This document shows positions 26,543 through 34,370 of a stretch of 60,106 nucleotides of DNA, piece after piece; position 1 is the stretch's first letter, and each line of letters starts with the position of its first letter. Under the pieces are notes generated by a model. That model was not told the origin of the DNA. It saw only the letters and a list, made by a program, of their open reading frames with translations, and ran no database searches. Where the stretch lies: assembly GCA_002499865.1 (NCBI GenBank), contig DANL01000036.1, forward strand, positions 1,156 to 61,261, given 5' to 3'. Origin of the DNA: Euryarchaeota archaeon UBA121. GTDB taxonomy: Archaea > Thermoplasmatota > Poseidoniia > Poseidoniales > Thalassarchaeaceae. The position numbers were made by a program, and so were the translations under genes.

Positions 26543-27544
26543 TTACCATCCTCTGTCTTCTAGCCTCAATTCTAGCGTCTCAATTTCGAGTCCTGGCATT
26601 GCTTCACCAATCATCGAACATGCTTCAGAAACAATAGATGGATCATTATAGTGATGAGTAGCCATCACGATGGCCTCAGCCGTATTAGCTGGATCTGAGC
26701 TCTTGAATATGCCAGAGCCTACAAAGACACCGTCCATACCATGATTCATCATCAAAGCTGCATCTGCCGGAGTTGCAATGCCTCCCGCCGAGAAAGTAAC
26801 AACAGGTAAGCGCTTATTTTGAACCACCTCAGAAACCACAGATTCTACTTCAGAACGGAGCTCTTCCATTGTTCCAAAAGGAGTTGTCTTGGAGTGGAGA
26901 TTAAATTTTGAGCCTTTCTTTACTCGGTTATAACCATCCATAATCGATGAAATAACCTCTTCGTAATTTTTGCTATTCGAGTCCTTAATAATTTCACAAG
27001 CATACTCAATTTCTTTACTGACGAGTACAGCGTGTTGCACTGCGCTGACAACATTTCCCGTCCCCGCCTCGCCCTTTGTTCTAATCATCGCTGCTCCTTC
27101 AGCAATTCTTCTTACGGCCTCGCCTAGGTTAGTGCAACCGCACACAAAAGGGATTGTGAAGTCGTTCTTGGGTATGTGAAAGAATGGATCTGCAGGAGTT
27201 AAGACTTCAGACTCATCTATCATGTCCACTCCAAGTTGTTCTAATACCCGTGCCTCTTCACTATGCCCAATTCTGGCCTTGGCCATTACAGGGATACTAG
27301 TAGTTTCAATTATTTCTTGAATCATCTGTGGATGGCTCATCCTTGCAACTCCTCCCATGGCGCGAATATCTGCAGGAACTCTTTCCAACGCCATAACAGA
27401 AACTGCACCTGCATCTTCAGCTATGTGTGCCTCTTCAGGTGTGACAACATCCATTATCACTCCGCCCTCTTGCATTTTGGCAAAACCTCTCTTTAGGAGC
27501 TCGGTTCCGTGACGCATCTTTGTCAGGTCGAAGGTAGTACTCAT
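26543..27544 (-). CDS. pdxS: Pyridoxal 5'-phosphate synthase subunit PdxS
   Basis: PdxS builds pyridoxal phosphate from ribose 5-phosphate, glyceraldehyde 3-phosphate and ammonia. Landmarks are GGVIMDVVTPEEA, ALERVPADIR, MAKARIGH (with the second Schiff-base lysine), FVCGCTNLGEA, RTKGEAGTG and the phosphate-binding FSAGGIATPADAA. The length of 333 is normal. The amidotransferase partner PdxT is not in this window. The ATG at 27544 is chosen over a TTG two codons earlier. The A/T-rich stretch upstream (AATTATTACAT on the minus strand) may be its TATA region. Confidence 0.97.
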   Translation of the reverse strand: MSTTFDLTKMRHGTELLKRGFAKMQEGGVIMDVVTPEEAHIAEDAGAVSVMALERVPADIRAMGGVARMSHPQMIQEIIETTSIPVMAKARIGHSEEARVLEQLGVDMIDESEVLTPADPFFHIPKNDFTIPFVCGCTNLGEAVRRIAEGAAMIRTKGEAGTGNVVSAVQHAVLVSKEIEYACEIIKDSNSKNYEEVISSIMDGYNRVKKGSKFNLHSKTTPFGTMEELRSEVESVVSEVVQNKRLPVVTFSAGGIATPADAALMMNHGMDGVFVGSGIFKSSDPANTAEAIVMATHHYNDPSIVSEACSMIGEAMPGLEIETLELRLEDRGW

Positions 27545-27597
27545 GTACAATGCTACGACAGTCCACTCAAGAACCTATGTAATAATTATCTTAACAA

Positions 27598-27870
27598 CTA
27601 GGCTAGAACAGGAGAGTCCCCTTCTGCAATTGGAAGGCCTGGTGCCTCTTCCTCATTTCTATCGAGCCATTCCTCATGCTCATCTGGCAAATCAGTATCT
27701 GCAAATATGGCCTCGACAGGACACTCAGCGACACATGCAGCACAATCAATACACTCATCAGGATCTATGACCAAGTAAGTGTCAGCTTCTCTGAATGCCT
27801 CGACAGGACAAACGGCTACACAGTCCTGATACTTGTGGTCAACACAAGCGTCTGTAACTACATGAGTCAT
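27598..27870 (-). CDS. 7Fe ferredoxin (3Fe-4S/4Fe-4S, FdxA type)
   Basis: A 90-residue electron carrier. Following the Azotobacter FdI pattern, C9, C17 and C50 should bind the 3Fe-4S cluster, and C21, C40, C43 and C46 the 4Fe-4S cluster (ECIDCAACVAECPVEAI). The extra cysteine usually found near position 12 is histidine here. A short acidic tail follows. A TATA-like ATTATATG lies about 25 bp before the ATG, which suggests a leaderless transcript. A DtxR-box-like palindrome lies further upstream. Confidence 0.95.
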   Translation of the reverse strand: MTHVVTDACVDHKYQDCVAVCPVEAFREADTYLVIDPDECIDCAACVAECPVEAIFADTDLPDEHEEWLDRNEEEAPGLPIAEGDSPVLA

Positions 27871-27890
27871 GTAAATTCGGATATAATGGG

Positions 27891-27900
27891 GGCATATAAT
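27891..27900 (-). promoter_or_regulatory. TATA element of the ferredoxin gene
   Basis: On the minus strand ATTATATGCC lies 21-30 bp before the ferredoxin ATG, the distance expected for an archaeal leaderless transcript. An alternative TATAT lies closer, at 27881-27888, but is too near the start codon. Confidence 0.5.
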
Positions 27901-27923
27901 TGCTTGTTATGGCATAAAAATTT

Positions 27924-27942
27924 TTAGGTTAGCCTAAACCAA
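27924..27942. promoter_or_regulatory. DtxR-box-like operator upstream of ferredoxin
   Basis: TTAGGTTAGCCTAAACCAA agrees with the 19 bp bacterial DtxR/IdeR consensus at 17 positions, including the first 14 without a break. It lies 54-72 bp before the ferredoxin ATG and upstream of the TATA element. The other neighbour only ends here, so the ferredoxin is the sole obvious target. A DtxR-family gene lies 4 kb away at 23280. Confidence 0.65.
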
Positions 27943-27976
27943 TTTAAGCCTTGGTCTTAATCACAATTATCAAGAA

Positions 27977-28435
27977 TTAAGTCATGCTTCTAACTAAATC
28001 CGTAATAATCTCAAGATGATTATCTCCAGGATATGACTCAATCTTGAACACCCCTTTTACAAATGCCTCATTTCTATCTCCTGAACAGAGTCTGACTTCT
28101 CCCTTGACTAGTTTAGAAAGAGAGATTCTTAGATGCAAATTCTTATCATCGTCAATCCTCTTTTCAAGGCCATCTGAAAGTAATTTCAGCAGAGTTTCAC
28201 TACCAAGCCTACCTAGGCTCTCCCTAGCCAATTTTTTTCTTCCGATCTTGACAATACCAGTACTTATGAGAGGGCCATGAAAAGACTTGTCCTTTTCCCA
28301 GGCAACACAATCTTCGATCCCTGACAACCACTCCAGGGATTTCTGGATTAGAGCCATGTCATCAAGCTCGCATGCATGTATTCTCCACTCAGCCCTGAGT
28401 ATCCCCATATCTTTAGGCGGGAATCGACCATTCAT
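27977..28435 (-). CDS. Exosome-associated RNA-binding protein (COG1325-like)
   Basis: A soluble alpha/beta protein of about 152 residues. EWRIHACELDDMALIQKSLEWL near the start, the central SFHGPLISTGIVKI and C-terminal paired strands resemble the archaeal COG1325 group, predicted to bind RNA and work with the exosome. Identification is by pattern, without key residues to confirm. The ATG at 28435 is preferred to the upstream in-frame GTG. Confidence 0.6.
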   Translation of the reverse strand: MNGRFPPKDMGILRAEWRIHACELDDMALIQKSLEWLSGIEDCVAWEKDKSFHGPLISTGIVKIGRKKLARESLGRLGSETLLKLLSDGLEKRIDDDKNLHLRISLSKLVKGEVRLCSGDRNEAFVKGVFKIESYPGDNHLEIITDLVRSMT

Positions 28436-28535
28436 AGTCACTTACCTAAATAGGCATCATTAGGGCCTGTTTCAAATACTAAGTGTAGGTCGGAGGGGCG
28501 CAAGCGGGGAAGCCCCCGATGATGAGGTCGTTGTA

Positions 28536-29417
28536 ATGGCAAAGGGAGCAAAGGCGAGAGCAGCGGCACGAAGGCAGAGAGATAAGTGGAAGTCCAAGAG
28601 ATGGTTTTCCATAAGAGCGCCAAGAAATCCATGGTCATACAGAGTTATCGGTGAGACCCTGGCAGAAGAGCCAGAGATGCTAATCGGTAGAAATTATGAG
28701 ATTATGCAGAATGAACTTGATGGGGACTTCTCAAAGATGCATGTCAAGGTTAGATTCAGAGTTTCTGATGTTTTGGGAAGTGATGCTATCACTGAATTCA
28801 TAGGCCACCAGATGATGCAAGATCACGTCCGAAGGCAAGTAAGAAGGGATAGAGGAAAAATCGATGACACCGTGGATGTCGTTACAGAAGACGGATTCTA
28901 TGTAAGATTCAAACCGTTAATTTTGACAAGAGAAAGGGTCAAGTCAAGTCAGAAGAATGAGATTAGATCTGTAGCTAGGAATACTATCTTGAAAGCCGGC
29001 GCCTCCTCAACTTGGGTTTCGATGCAAAAATCAGTTATGGATGGTGAGCTTGAGGCCTTAATTAAGGAAGAAGCATCAAAAATTAGCCCCATTAGGATGG
29101 TTATGATAAGAAGAACCCAATTAATACAGTCAGGAGTTGTCACAAACGATGGCCCAACATTAGAGGAAATCATAGCTGAAGAGGAAGCATCGAAGAAATC
29201 TGTTACCGAGGTAGAGGACGGCGAGGAAAATACTGAACATCAAGATCAAATCGAGGATGAAACAAACGAGTCGGGGCCTGAAATGGAATCTGATGATTCA
29301 GACGAAGAGATTGACTACGAAAGTATGACAGTAGCAGAACTCAAAGCAGTCCTCAAAGAAGCAGGTAAGCCCGTTTCCGGCAAGAAAGCCGACCTAATTT
29401 CTAGAATAATGGAGTAA
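28536..29417 (+). CDS. rps3ae: Ribosomal protein eS1 (S3Ae) with C-terminal SAP domain
   Basis: Residues 1-200 are archaeal S3Ae: the basic start, KRWFSIRAPR, IGETLAEEP and RFRVSDVLGSDAITEFIGH. An acidic linker follows (about 210-260), then a SAP motif at 261-293 (YESMTVAELKAVLKEAG, KPVSGKKADLISRIME), a helix pair that usually binds nucleic acid. Normal archaeal S3Ae is near 200 residues and has no SAP domain. GATGAGG precedes the ATG. The phosphorylase gene follows after 4 bp. Confidence 0.93.
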   Translation: MAKGAKARAAARRQRDKWKSKRWFSIRAPRNPWSYRVIGETLAEEPEMLIGRNYEIMQNELDGDFSKMHVKVRFRVSDVLGSDAITEFIGHQMMQDHVRRQVRRDRGKIDDTVDVVTEDGFYVRFKPLILTRERVKSSQKNEIRSVARNTILKAGASSTWVSMQKSVMDGELEALIKEEASKISPIRMVMIRRTQLIQSGVVTNDGPTLEEIIAEEEASKKSVTEVEDGEENTEHQDQIEDETNESGPEMESDDSDEEIDYESMTVAELKAVLKEAGKPVSGKKADLISRIME

Positions 29418-29421
29418 TACA

Positions 29422-30180
29422 ATGTCCCGCGTTGCGGTGTTATGCGGTACCGGCATGAGTAGCTTATCAAATGATATTTCTCCTCCGAGCGAAAATACCA
29501 TCGTCAGGGTAGAGACAGATTGGGGTGAAGTCCCTGTAACTATATCCCATTTGCCAGAAGGCATGGTAGCGGTAGTGGATAGGCACCACTCTGTCGGAGA
29601 GAAAAGAAAACCTCCTCACATGATTGAACACAGAGCAAATGTGATGGCTATAAGAAGTCTGAAACCTGATCTCGTATTAAGCATCAATTCTGTAGGCTCA
29701 ATGAGGGATGATTTCCCACCTGGTAAAATTGGCATCACTTCAGATATTCTAGATTTGGCTATCAAACCATGGACATTTTTTGACGATGATGCTCAGCATT
29801 TTGATAGGACCTCCCCCTTTGATTCAGATGCTATGTCGATATGTTCAAAATCACTTTTCAAAAATCAAGGAGACGTTCCAAAGGGAATCATTGTTGCACA
29901 GTGCGTAGGACCTCAATTTGAATCGCCCACTGAAATTTCAGCATTAGAAAGACTTGGTGCTGATACTGTGGGCATGACATTAGGGCCTGAAAGCCGACTC
30001 ATATCTGAAACTGGGATTCCACACGTAGCCCTCGCGTGTTCCTCAAACTGGGCCGCTGGAAGAGACCCCACCGATCCAAGGGCCAATATTGACCATCACT
30101 CAGTCGACAGACTTGCCTCTACTATGAGGGAACTAGTCACTTCTTGTATCAAATCTCTTCTAATTGAATATACAAAATAA
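29422..30180 (+). CDS. MTAP/PNP-family purine nucleoside phosphorylase
   Basis: It should cleave a purine nucleoside (methylthioadenosine, methylthioinosine, guanosine or inosine) with phosphate. Features are the N-terminal GTGMSSL, RHHSVGEKRKPPH (phosphate and ribose region), NSVGSM, QCVGPQFESPTEI and VGMTLGPES, with the SNWAAG base-pocket region near the end. The length of 252 is near the family norm. Exact substrate cannot be read from sequence by eye. GGAG lies upstream, overlapping the end of the eS1 gene. Confidence 0.88.
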   Translation: MSRVAVLCGTGMSSLSNDISPPSENTIVRVETDWGEVPVTISHLPEGMVAVVDRHHSVGEKRKPPHMIEHRANVMAIRSLKPDLVLSINSVGSMRDDFPPGKIGITSDILDLAIKPWTFFDDDAQHFDRTSPFDSDAMSICSKSLFKNQGDVPKGIIVAQCVGPQFESPTEISALERLGADTVGMTLGPESRLISETGIPHVALACSSNWAAGRDPTDPRANIDHHSVDRLASTMRELVTSCIKSLLIEYTK

Positions 30181-30218
30181 AAGTCAAAGTTGATTTCCAA
30201 CCTACCTCTCCGAATGCT

Positions 30219-30632
30219 ATGGACAGGAAAGTAAGTGTAGATGACTGGATATCGAGTGACGTATCTGTGAATCCCGATGGCTCTTGGAATACAATGATGG
30301 AGAGAGTCGCACAATTCCATCATAAACACTCTTTTCAGTCTCCGGAGAATAATGGTCATGATATGGGCTACAGATTAGCTCTGACTGTAGAGGAGCTGGG
30401 TGAACTATCCGCGGCCATAACCAAGGGAAAACCACAATCAGAGGCATCTGAAGAGTTGGCAGATCTATTGATACTAATTCTAGGACATTCTCTAGCAATG
30501 AAGGTCGACCTAGAGTCAGAATTTCACAATAAGATGGATAAGATAATGAAAAGAGACTCAAAAAAGGGAGGTTTGGGAATCAGAGTTACGGAATATCGTG
30601 AGGATCAAGACTCAACCAGCTTCTCCAATTGA
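30219..30632 (+). CDS. MazG-like nucleotide pyrophosphohydrolase
   Basis: A 137-residue all-alpha NTP pyrophosphatase. The metal-binding motif is EELGEL (about 58-63) followed by EELADLLILILGHS (about 78-91), the EExxE...ExxD pattern. Such enzymes remove damaged or excess nucleoside triphosphates. Its 3' end overlaps the convergent MscS gene by 28 bp. Confidence 0.85.
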   Translation: MDRKVSVDDWISSDVSVNPDGSWNTMMERVAQFHHKHSFQSPENNGHDMGYRLALTVEELGELSAAITKGKPQSEASEELADLLILILGHSLAMKVDLESEFHNKMDKIMKRDSKKGGLGIRVTEYREDQDSTSFSN

Positions 30633-31645
30633 GGCGTACTGAGCTGAATGCCGAAATCATCCTGTAGATCATAAGCCGCTAGGTTGACTGCATTCCTAAC
30701 CATTAGTAGCTGATATGGTCTTTCGAGAACATATGTGAGCCTCCAAATAACAGCATTATTGGCGTTTTCTCTGATTGTTATCTTGGGCTCTCTCAATGAA
30801 TCCAGTGACGGGCTAGATTCAGATACCGAATTATATACGGCGTTAAGGTAGGCTTTCACAGTCTCACTAGAGATTCCGTATCCAATGTTAAACTCGACGA
30901 AGTCCTTGAAAGGTCCTCCCTTGGATTTCCTCAGGTAATCGGTCCTATACTGTAATAGACTGTAATTTGGAATTTCTATATCATGTCCCTGTGCTAAATC
31001 TCTTATTCTGGTTTGTAGTCCTCTAATTTCGAGTATTATCCCTAGTATCCCAGCTTCGGGAATAGAGATCACATCACCTCTTTTGGCGCTATTTCCGCCA
31101 ATAACTAGTATGCCACTGAGGAAGTCTCTAAGCCAGTAGTCTTTGGTAGTGAAAACGATTAGTGCCAGGAATCCAATTACGCCCGTAGTCTCCAGAAGGC
31201 CAGTGATCCCCCAGACATTGATCAATCCAATCGTTGCAGTCATTACAATCAGTGAGAAAGCTACCAATTCCAAGGTCCTAGATGTAGGAGTCTCAACCTT
31301 TCTTGAGACTCCCATTACCTCAATTTCCTCTCCGTATTTGGATAGTAGAAAAGCCTCAATTCCATTAAATATCAAGTATGACGCAAGCAATGTAAGGGAA
31401 GTTCTACTTATCTCATCTGCTGGGAACTCGTCTCCATGAAAAAGAATTGATGCTATAAATGAAATAAATACCAGAATGTTTAATCCATGAACTAATCTTG
31501 TTCTCGATTTGATAGTATGCTCATCTATATCTCTGTGATGAGAGACTATGCTACTCGAGAAAAGATAAACAAAAATATTGAATCCGAAGGTAAAGTACTC
31601 AATATTTGAAAGTTCCAAAACCCTATCTGATAATATATCGATCAT
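30605..31645 (-). CDS. MscS-family mechanosensitive channel
   Basis: 346 residues. About four to five membrane helices lie between residues 15 and 175, the last being the pore-like helix (GVIGFLALIVFTTKDYWLRDFLSG), followed by the MscS beta domain (KRGDVISIPEAGILGIILEI, with IEIPNYSLLQY) and a C-terminal alpha/beta domain. It releases solutes when membrane tension rises. The pore helix is less glycine/alanine-rich than in E. coli MscS. Confidence 0.9.
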   Translation of the reverse strand: MIDILSDRVLELSNIEYFTFGFNIFVYLFSSSIVSHHRDIDEHTIKSRTRLVHGLNILVFISFIASILFHGDEFPADEISRTSLTLLASYLIFNGIEAFLLSKYGEEIEVMGVSRKVETPTSRTLELVAFSLIVMTATIGLINVWGITGLLETTGVIGFLALIVFTTKDYWLRDFLSGILVIGGNSAKRGDVISIPEAGILGIILEIRGLQTRIRDLAQGHDIEIPNYSLLQYRTDYLRKSKGGPFKDFVEFNIGYGISSETVKAYLNAVYNSVSESSPSLDSLREPKITIRENANNAVIWRLTYVLERPYQLLMVRNAVNLAAYDLQDDFGIQLSTPQLEKLVES

Positions 31646-31693
31646 GTATGTCCCTCCCGGGTTTCAAACATTAACATATTCCCGAACAGCAAC

Positions 31694-32158
31694 CTACTCA
31701 TGAGAATCTGTATTACTATAATTGAAGCCAGCTATCCATAGACTGATTATAATCCCTCCAATTTGCAATAGAAGCCTTACAATATGGCCAGTAGAAGATA
31801 ATGAAGCCCCATCTCCCAATTCGATATCATAAATCCACATGTAAAGATTGGCAGGATAGAGCATAATGAGAAGAAGGGCACTAGCTAAACCAGCCTTCGC
31901 CCTGAAATAATGTCCCGAGCTAAAGAATATCTCCAAGCCAGAGATTATTAATCCCAAGCCCACGAATATTTCAGCAACTCCACTGGCTAAAACCCAAAAC
32001 CTCGCTGATCCAAATATTGGTGGAACTATAGGCTCAAACCAACTGGTATCTGTAAAATGAAGGACTCCCACATAGAAGAAGAATGAGCCACCGCAGAGAG
32101 CAGAAAAACCCTTCATAATTTTAAGAATGCCATCAAAAGATTGGATTAGAAATATCAT
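31694..32158 (-). CDS. DoxX-like membrane protein
   Basis: 154 residues with four predicted helices. FYVGVLHFTDTSWFEPIVP, the helix beginning FWVLASGVAEIFVGLGL and the later YPANLYMWIYD match the DoxX/SURF4-like family seen in bacteria. The biochemical role of such proteins is unclear. Its start directly follows the DHFR stop with no spacer, so it is in the folA-thyA operon. Confidence 0.82.
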   Translation of the reverse strand: MIFLIQSFDGILKIMKGFSALCGGSFFFYVGVLHFTDTSWFEPIVPPIFGSARFWVLASGVAEIFVGLGLIISGLEIFFSSGHYFRAKAGLASALLLIMLYPANLYMWIYDIELGDGASLSSTGHIVRLLLQIGGIIISLWIAGFNYSNTDSHE

Positions 32159-32668
32159 TCACTGTCGCTTCCATATAGAATAGGTCGTTCGAAACTCATT
32201 ATTTTCATCAATCTCTGTACTTTCGACTTCCTCTTCCACCCAATCATCTCTACTCCATTCTGGAAACTTAGTGTCCCCACTTCCAGATGTATGAACTGTT
32301 GTCAAATGTATTTCATTGACCTGCTCAAGAAACATTTCATAAATTTGTGATCCACCAATTATCCAACATTCTTCACACCCGTCTGCATAAGCAATCTCAA
32401 TTGCTCTGCCCGGGTATAGGGCATTTTCAGCTTCATTGTGACGCCATCCAGTATCTCTAGACATTACGATATTGAGTCTTTCTGGTAGTGGTTGAAAGCT
32501 CTGCGGAAGAGAATCCCAAGTTTTCCTACCCATAATAACCGCATTGAATCCTTCACCTTCTGTGAGTTTCCTGAATCTGGATAGGTCACTGGAAAGCTTC
32601 CAAGGTAAACCACTGTCCAGACCAATATATCCTTCTTCATCCATTGCAACGATTATTGAAATCTTCAT
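32159..32668 (-). CDS. folA: Dihydrofolate reductase
   Basis: It reduces dihydrofolate with NADPH. The start MKISIIVAMDEEGYIG, the LPWKLSSDL substrate region, VIMGRKTWDS, the cofactor strand PERLNIVMSRD and IIGGSQIYEMF are all standard. At 169 residues it resembles bacterial FolA. It lies 9 bp downstream of thyA, which produces its dihydrofolate substrate. Confidence 0.96.
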   Translation of the reverse strand: MKISIIVAMDEEGYIGLDSGLPWKLSSDLSRFRKLTEGEGFNAVIMGRKTWDSLPQSFQPLPERLNIVMSRDTGWRHNEAENALYPGRAIEIAYADGCEECWIIGGSQIYEMFLEQVNEIHLTTVHTSGSGDTKFPEWSRDDWVEEEVESTEIDENNEFRTTYSIWKRQ

Positions 32669-32677
32669 TTTATTACC

Positions 32678-33475
32678 TCAAACCGAAATCGGAGCTGGAA
32701 TATGAGGATGGTGATTGTAATCTAGAATCTTGATGCTAGAGTAGTTGAAATCATCAATCGAGTCAACATTACAGTCTAACTCTAGCTTAGGCAGTGGAAG
32801 CGGCTCCCTCTCTATCTGCTTTCTAGCCTGTTCTATATGATTGCTGTAAAGGTGACAGTCCCCCCCAGTCCAAATAAACTCCCCCGGTTCAAGGTTACAA
32901 ACTTGTGCAACCATGCATGTCAAGAGACTGTATGAAGAGATATTGAACGGCACCCCGAGAAAGGCATCAGCACTTCTTTGGTACAGTTGACAGGATAGCT
33001 TCCCATCTCTGACGTAGAACTGGAAGAAAGCATGACAAGGCATGAGTGCCATCTGATCCAACTCCCCAACATTCCATGCAGAAACTATTATTCTTCGACT
33101 CTCAGGATTCTCCTTTATCATCTCCACAGCATTACTAATTTGATCAACTACCTTTCCATCTGGAGTTTCCCATCTCCTCCATTGCTTTCCATAAACAGGT
33201 CCTAAATCGCCATTCTCATCAGCCCACTCATTCCAAATCCTGACACCGTTATCTCTTAGATAACCTACGTTGGTTTCACCTGAAAGGAACCAAAGTAGCT
33301 CATGAATAACACTGGGCCAATGGACCTTCTTTGTAGTTACTGCAGGGAATCCATCGGAAAGATCAAATCTCATCTGATGCCCAAATAAAGAAACAGTTCC
33401 AGTACCGGTTCTGTCTTCCTTAACCGACCCTTCATCGAGTATCCTTCGAAGGAAGTCCAAGTATTGTTGCATCAT
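32678..33475 (-). CDS. thyA: Thymidylate synthase ThyA (bacterial type)
   Basis: It makes dTMP from dUMP using methylene-tetrahydrofolate. The sequence closely follows the E. coli enzyme: DRTGTGTVSLFGHQMRFDL, NEWADENGDLGPVYGKQWR, the catalytic cysteine in LMPCHAFFQFYV (C147 from this start), SCQLYQRSADAFLGVPFNI and HLYSNH. The frame extends to a TTG at 33502, but the ATG at 33475 gives 265 residues, matching the 264 of E. coli, and aligns its start. Such closeness in an archaeon suggests transfer from bacteria. Confidence 0.97.
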   Translation of the reverse strand: MMQQYLDFLRRILDEGSVKEDRTGTGTVSLFGHQMRFDLSDGFPAVTTKKVHWPSVIHELLWFLSGETNVGYLRDNGVRIWNEWADENGDLGPVYGKQWRRWETPDGKVVDQISNAVEMIKENPESRRIIVSAWNVGELDQMALMPCHAFFQFYVRDGKLSCQLYQRSADAFLGVPFNISSYSLLTCMVAQVCNLEPGEFIWTGGDCHLYSNHIEQARKQIEREPLPLPKLELDCNVDSIDDFNYSSIKILDYNHHPHIPAPISV

Positions 33476-33514
33476 CCCTACGTCATGTTGGTAGTCCTTC
33501 AAGGATGCGGTCGT

Positions 33515-34291
33515 TCAGGGTGCACCCATTTCTTCGATTGTCCCCATCAATTGGTCTGTGAACTTGCGATATAGAGACTTCATTATCGAGTTTCTACCAT
33601 GCTCATCAACTGAGCTCAACATCTCTAATTGACTCTTGGAGAAGTTACCACCTTCGTTAGATATGAGCCATTCTCCGAATGTTACAGGCTCTCCAATATG
33701 GACATCTACGGATTTCCAGAATCGAATAAAATTTGCACCCGGGGGCATTACATCTCTTGAGCCAATAATACAGATTGGAATTACAGGAATATCTGGAAAG
33801 CTAGCTGCAAGCCTAGCTACACCAGTCTTTCCATTCTGTAGGAATGGTGGTTTCTCATTTCTAGATCTAGTGCCCTCTGGAAATATACCTAATGCAAACC
33901 CAGAGCTTAAGACATCATGAGCTCTAGAGAGTGCGTCTTTACCTCCTTCCGATCTGATAGTCTCAATCATCCCATTACTTCTCATAATAAACCTGTTAGG
34001 TTGCTTTTGGAAGTGACCCTCTTTGGCAAGATAAAATACTTGTCTACGGGCAGCAAGAATCTTGAAGATTGGATCCAGGTTTGATACGTGATTTGAAGTA
34101 ATAATCATGGCCCCTTTTCTTGGTATTCTTTCTAGACCTGAATAGTTAATATTGAAGAAAAACCTAACTAGAGGGGAAAGATACCTGACCAGAAACCGAT
34201 AAATCAAAGGGATTGAAAATGACTCTTCAGTGCCTCCAATATCGGATAGATATGAGAATGAACGAATCTCCTCTGTAGAGAGCTTAGCCAT
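33515..34291 (-). CDS. PlsC-like 1-acylglycerol-3-phosphate acyltransferase
   Basis: It has the acyltransferase motif HX4D as NHVSNLDP (H68, D73) and FPEGTRSRNE (137-146). A hydrophobic segment (about 28-50) may tether it to the membrane. These enzymes put fatty acyl chains on glycerol phosphate, a bacterial-type lipid step not expected in an ether-lipid archaeon. Another acceptor, such as a sugar or peptide, cannot be excluded. It lies upstream of thyA on the same strand, 39 bp away. Confidence 0.88.
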   Translation of the reverse strand: MAKLSTEEIRSFSYLSDIGGTEESFSIPLIYRFLVRYLSPLVRFFFNINYSGLERIPRKGAMIITSNHVSNLDPIFKILAARRQVFYLAKEGHFQKQPNRFIMRSNGMIETIRSEGGKDALSRAHDVLSSGFALGIFPEGTRSRNEKPPFLQNGKTGVARLAASFPDIPVIPICIIGSRDVMPPGANFIRFWKSVDVHIGEPVTFGEWLISNEGGNFSKSQLEMLSSVDEHGRNSIMKSLYRKFTDQLMGTIEEMGAP

Positions 34292-34313
34292 GTAACTCCG
34301 ACAAAGAATGTCA

Positions 34314-34330
34314 TTTCACTCTTTGTGAAA
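34314..34330. promoter_or_regulatory. Palindrome in the divergent spacer
   Basis: TTTCAC-TCTTT-GTGAAA is a perfect 6 bp inverted repeat with a 5 nt spacer, set between the divergent acyltransferase and secreted-protein genes. It could be an operator; no regulator is linked to it here. Confidence 0.3.
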
Positions 34331-34370
34331 CAATAACAAGTTTTCTAGACATTTGCCCCCTGCCGAGTGC

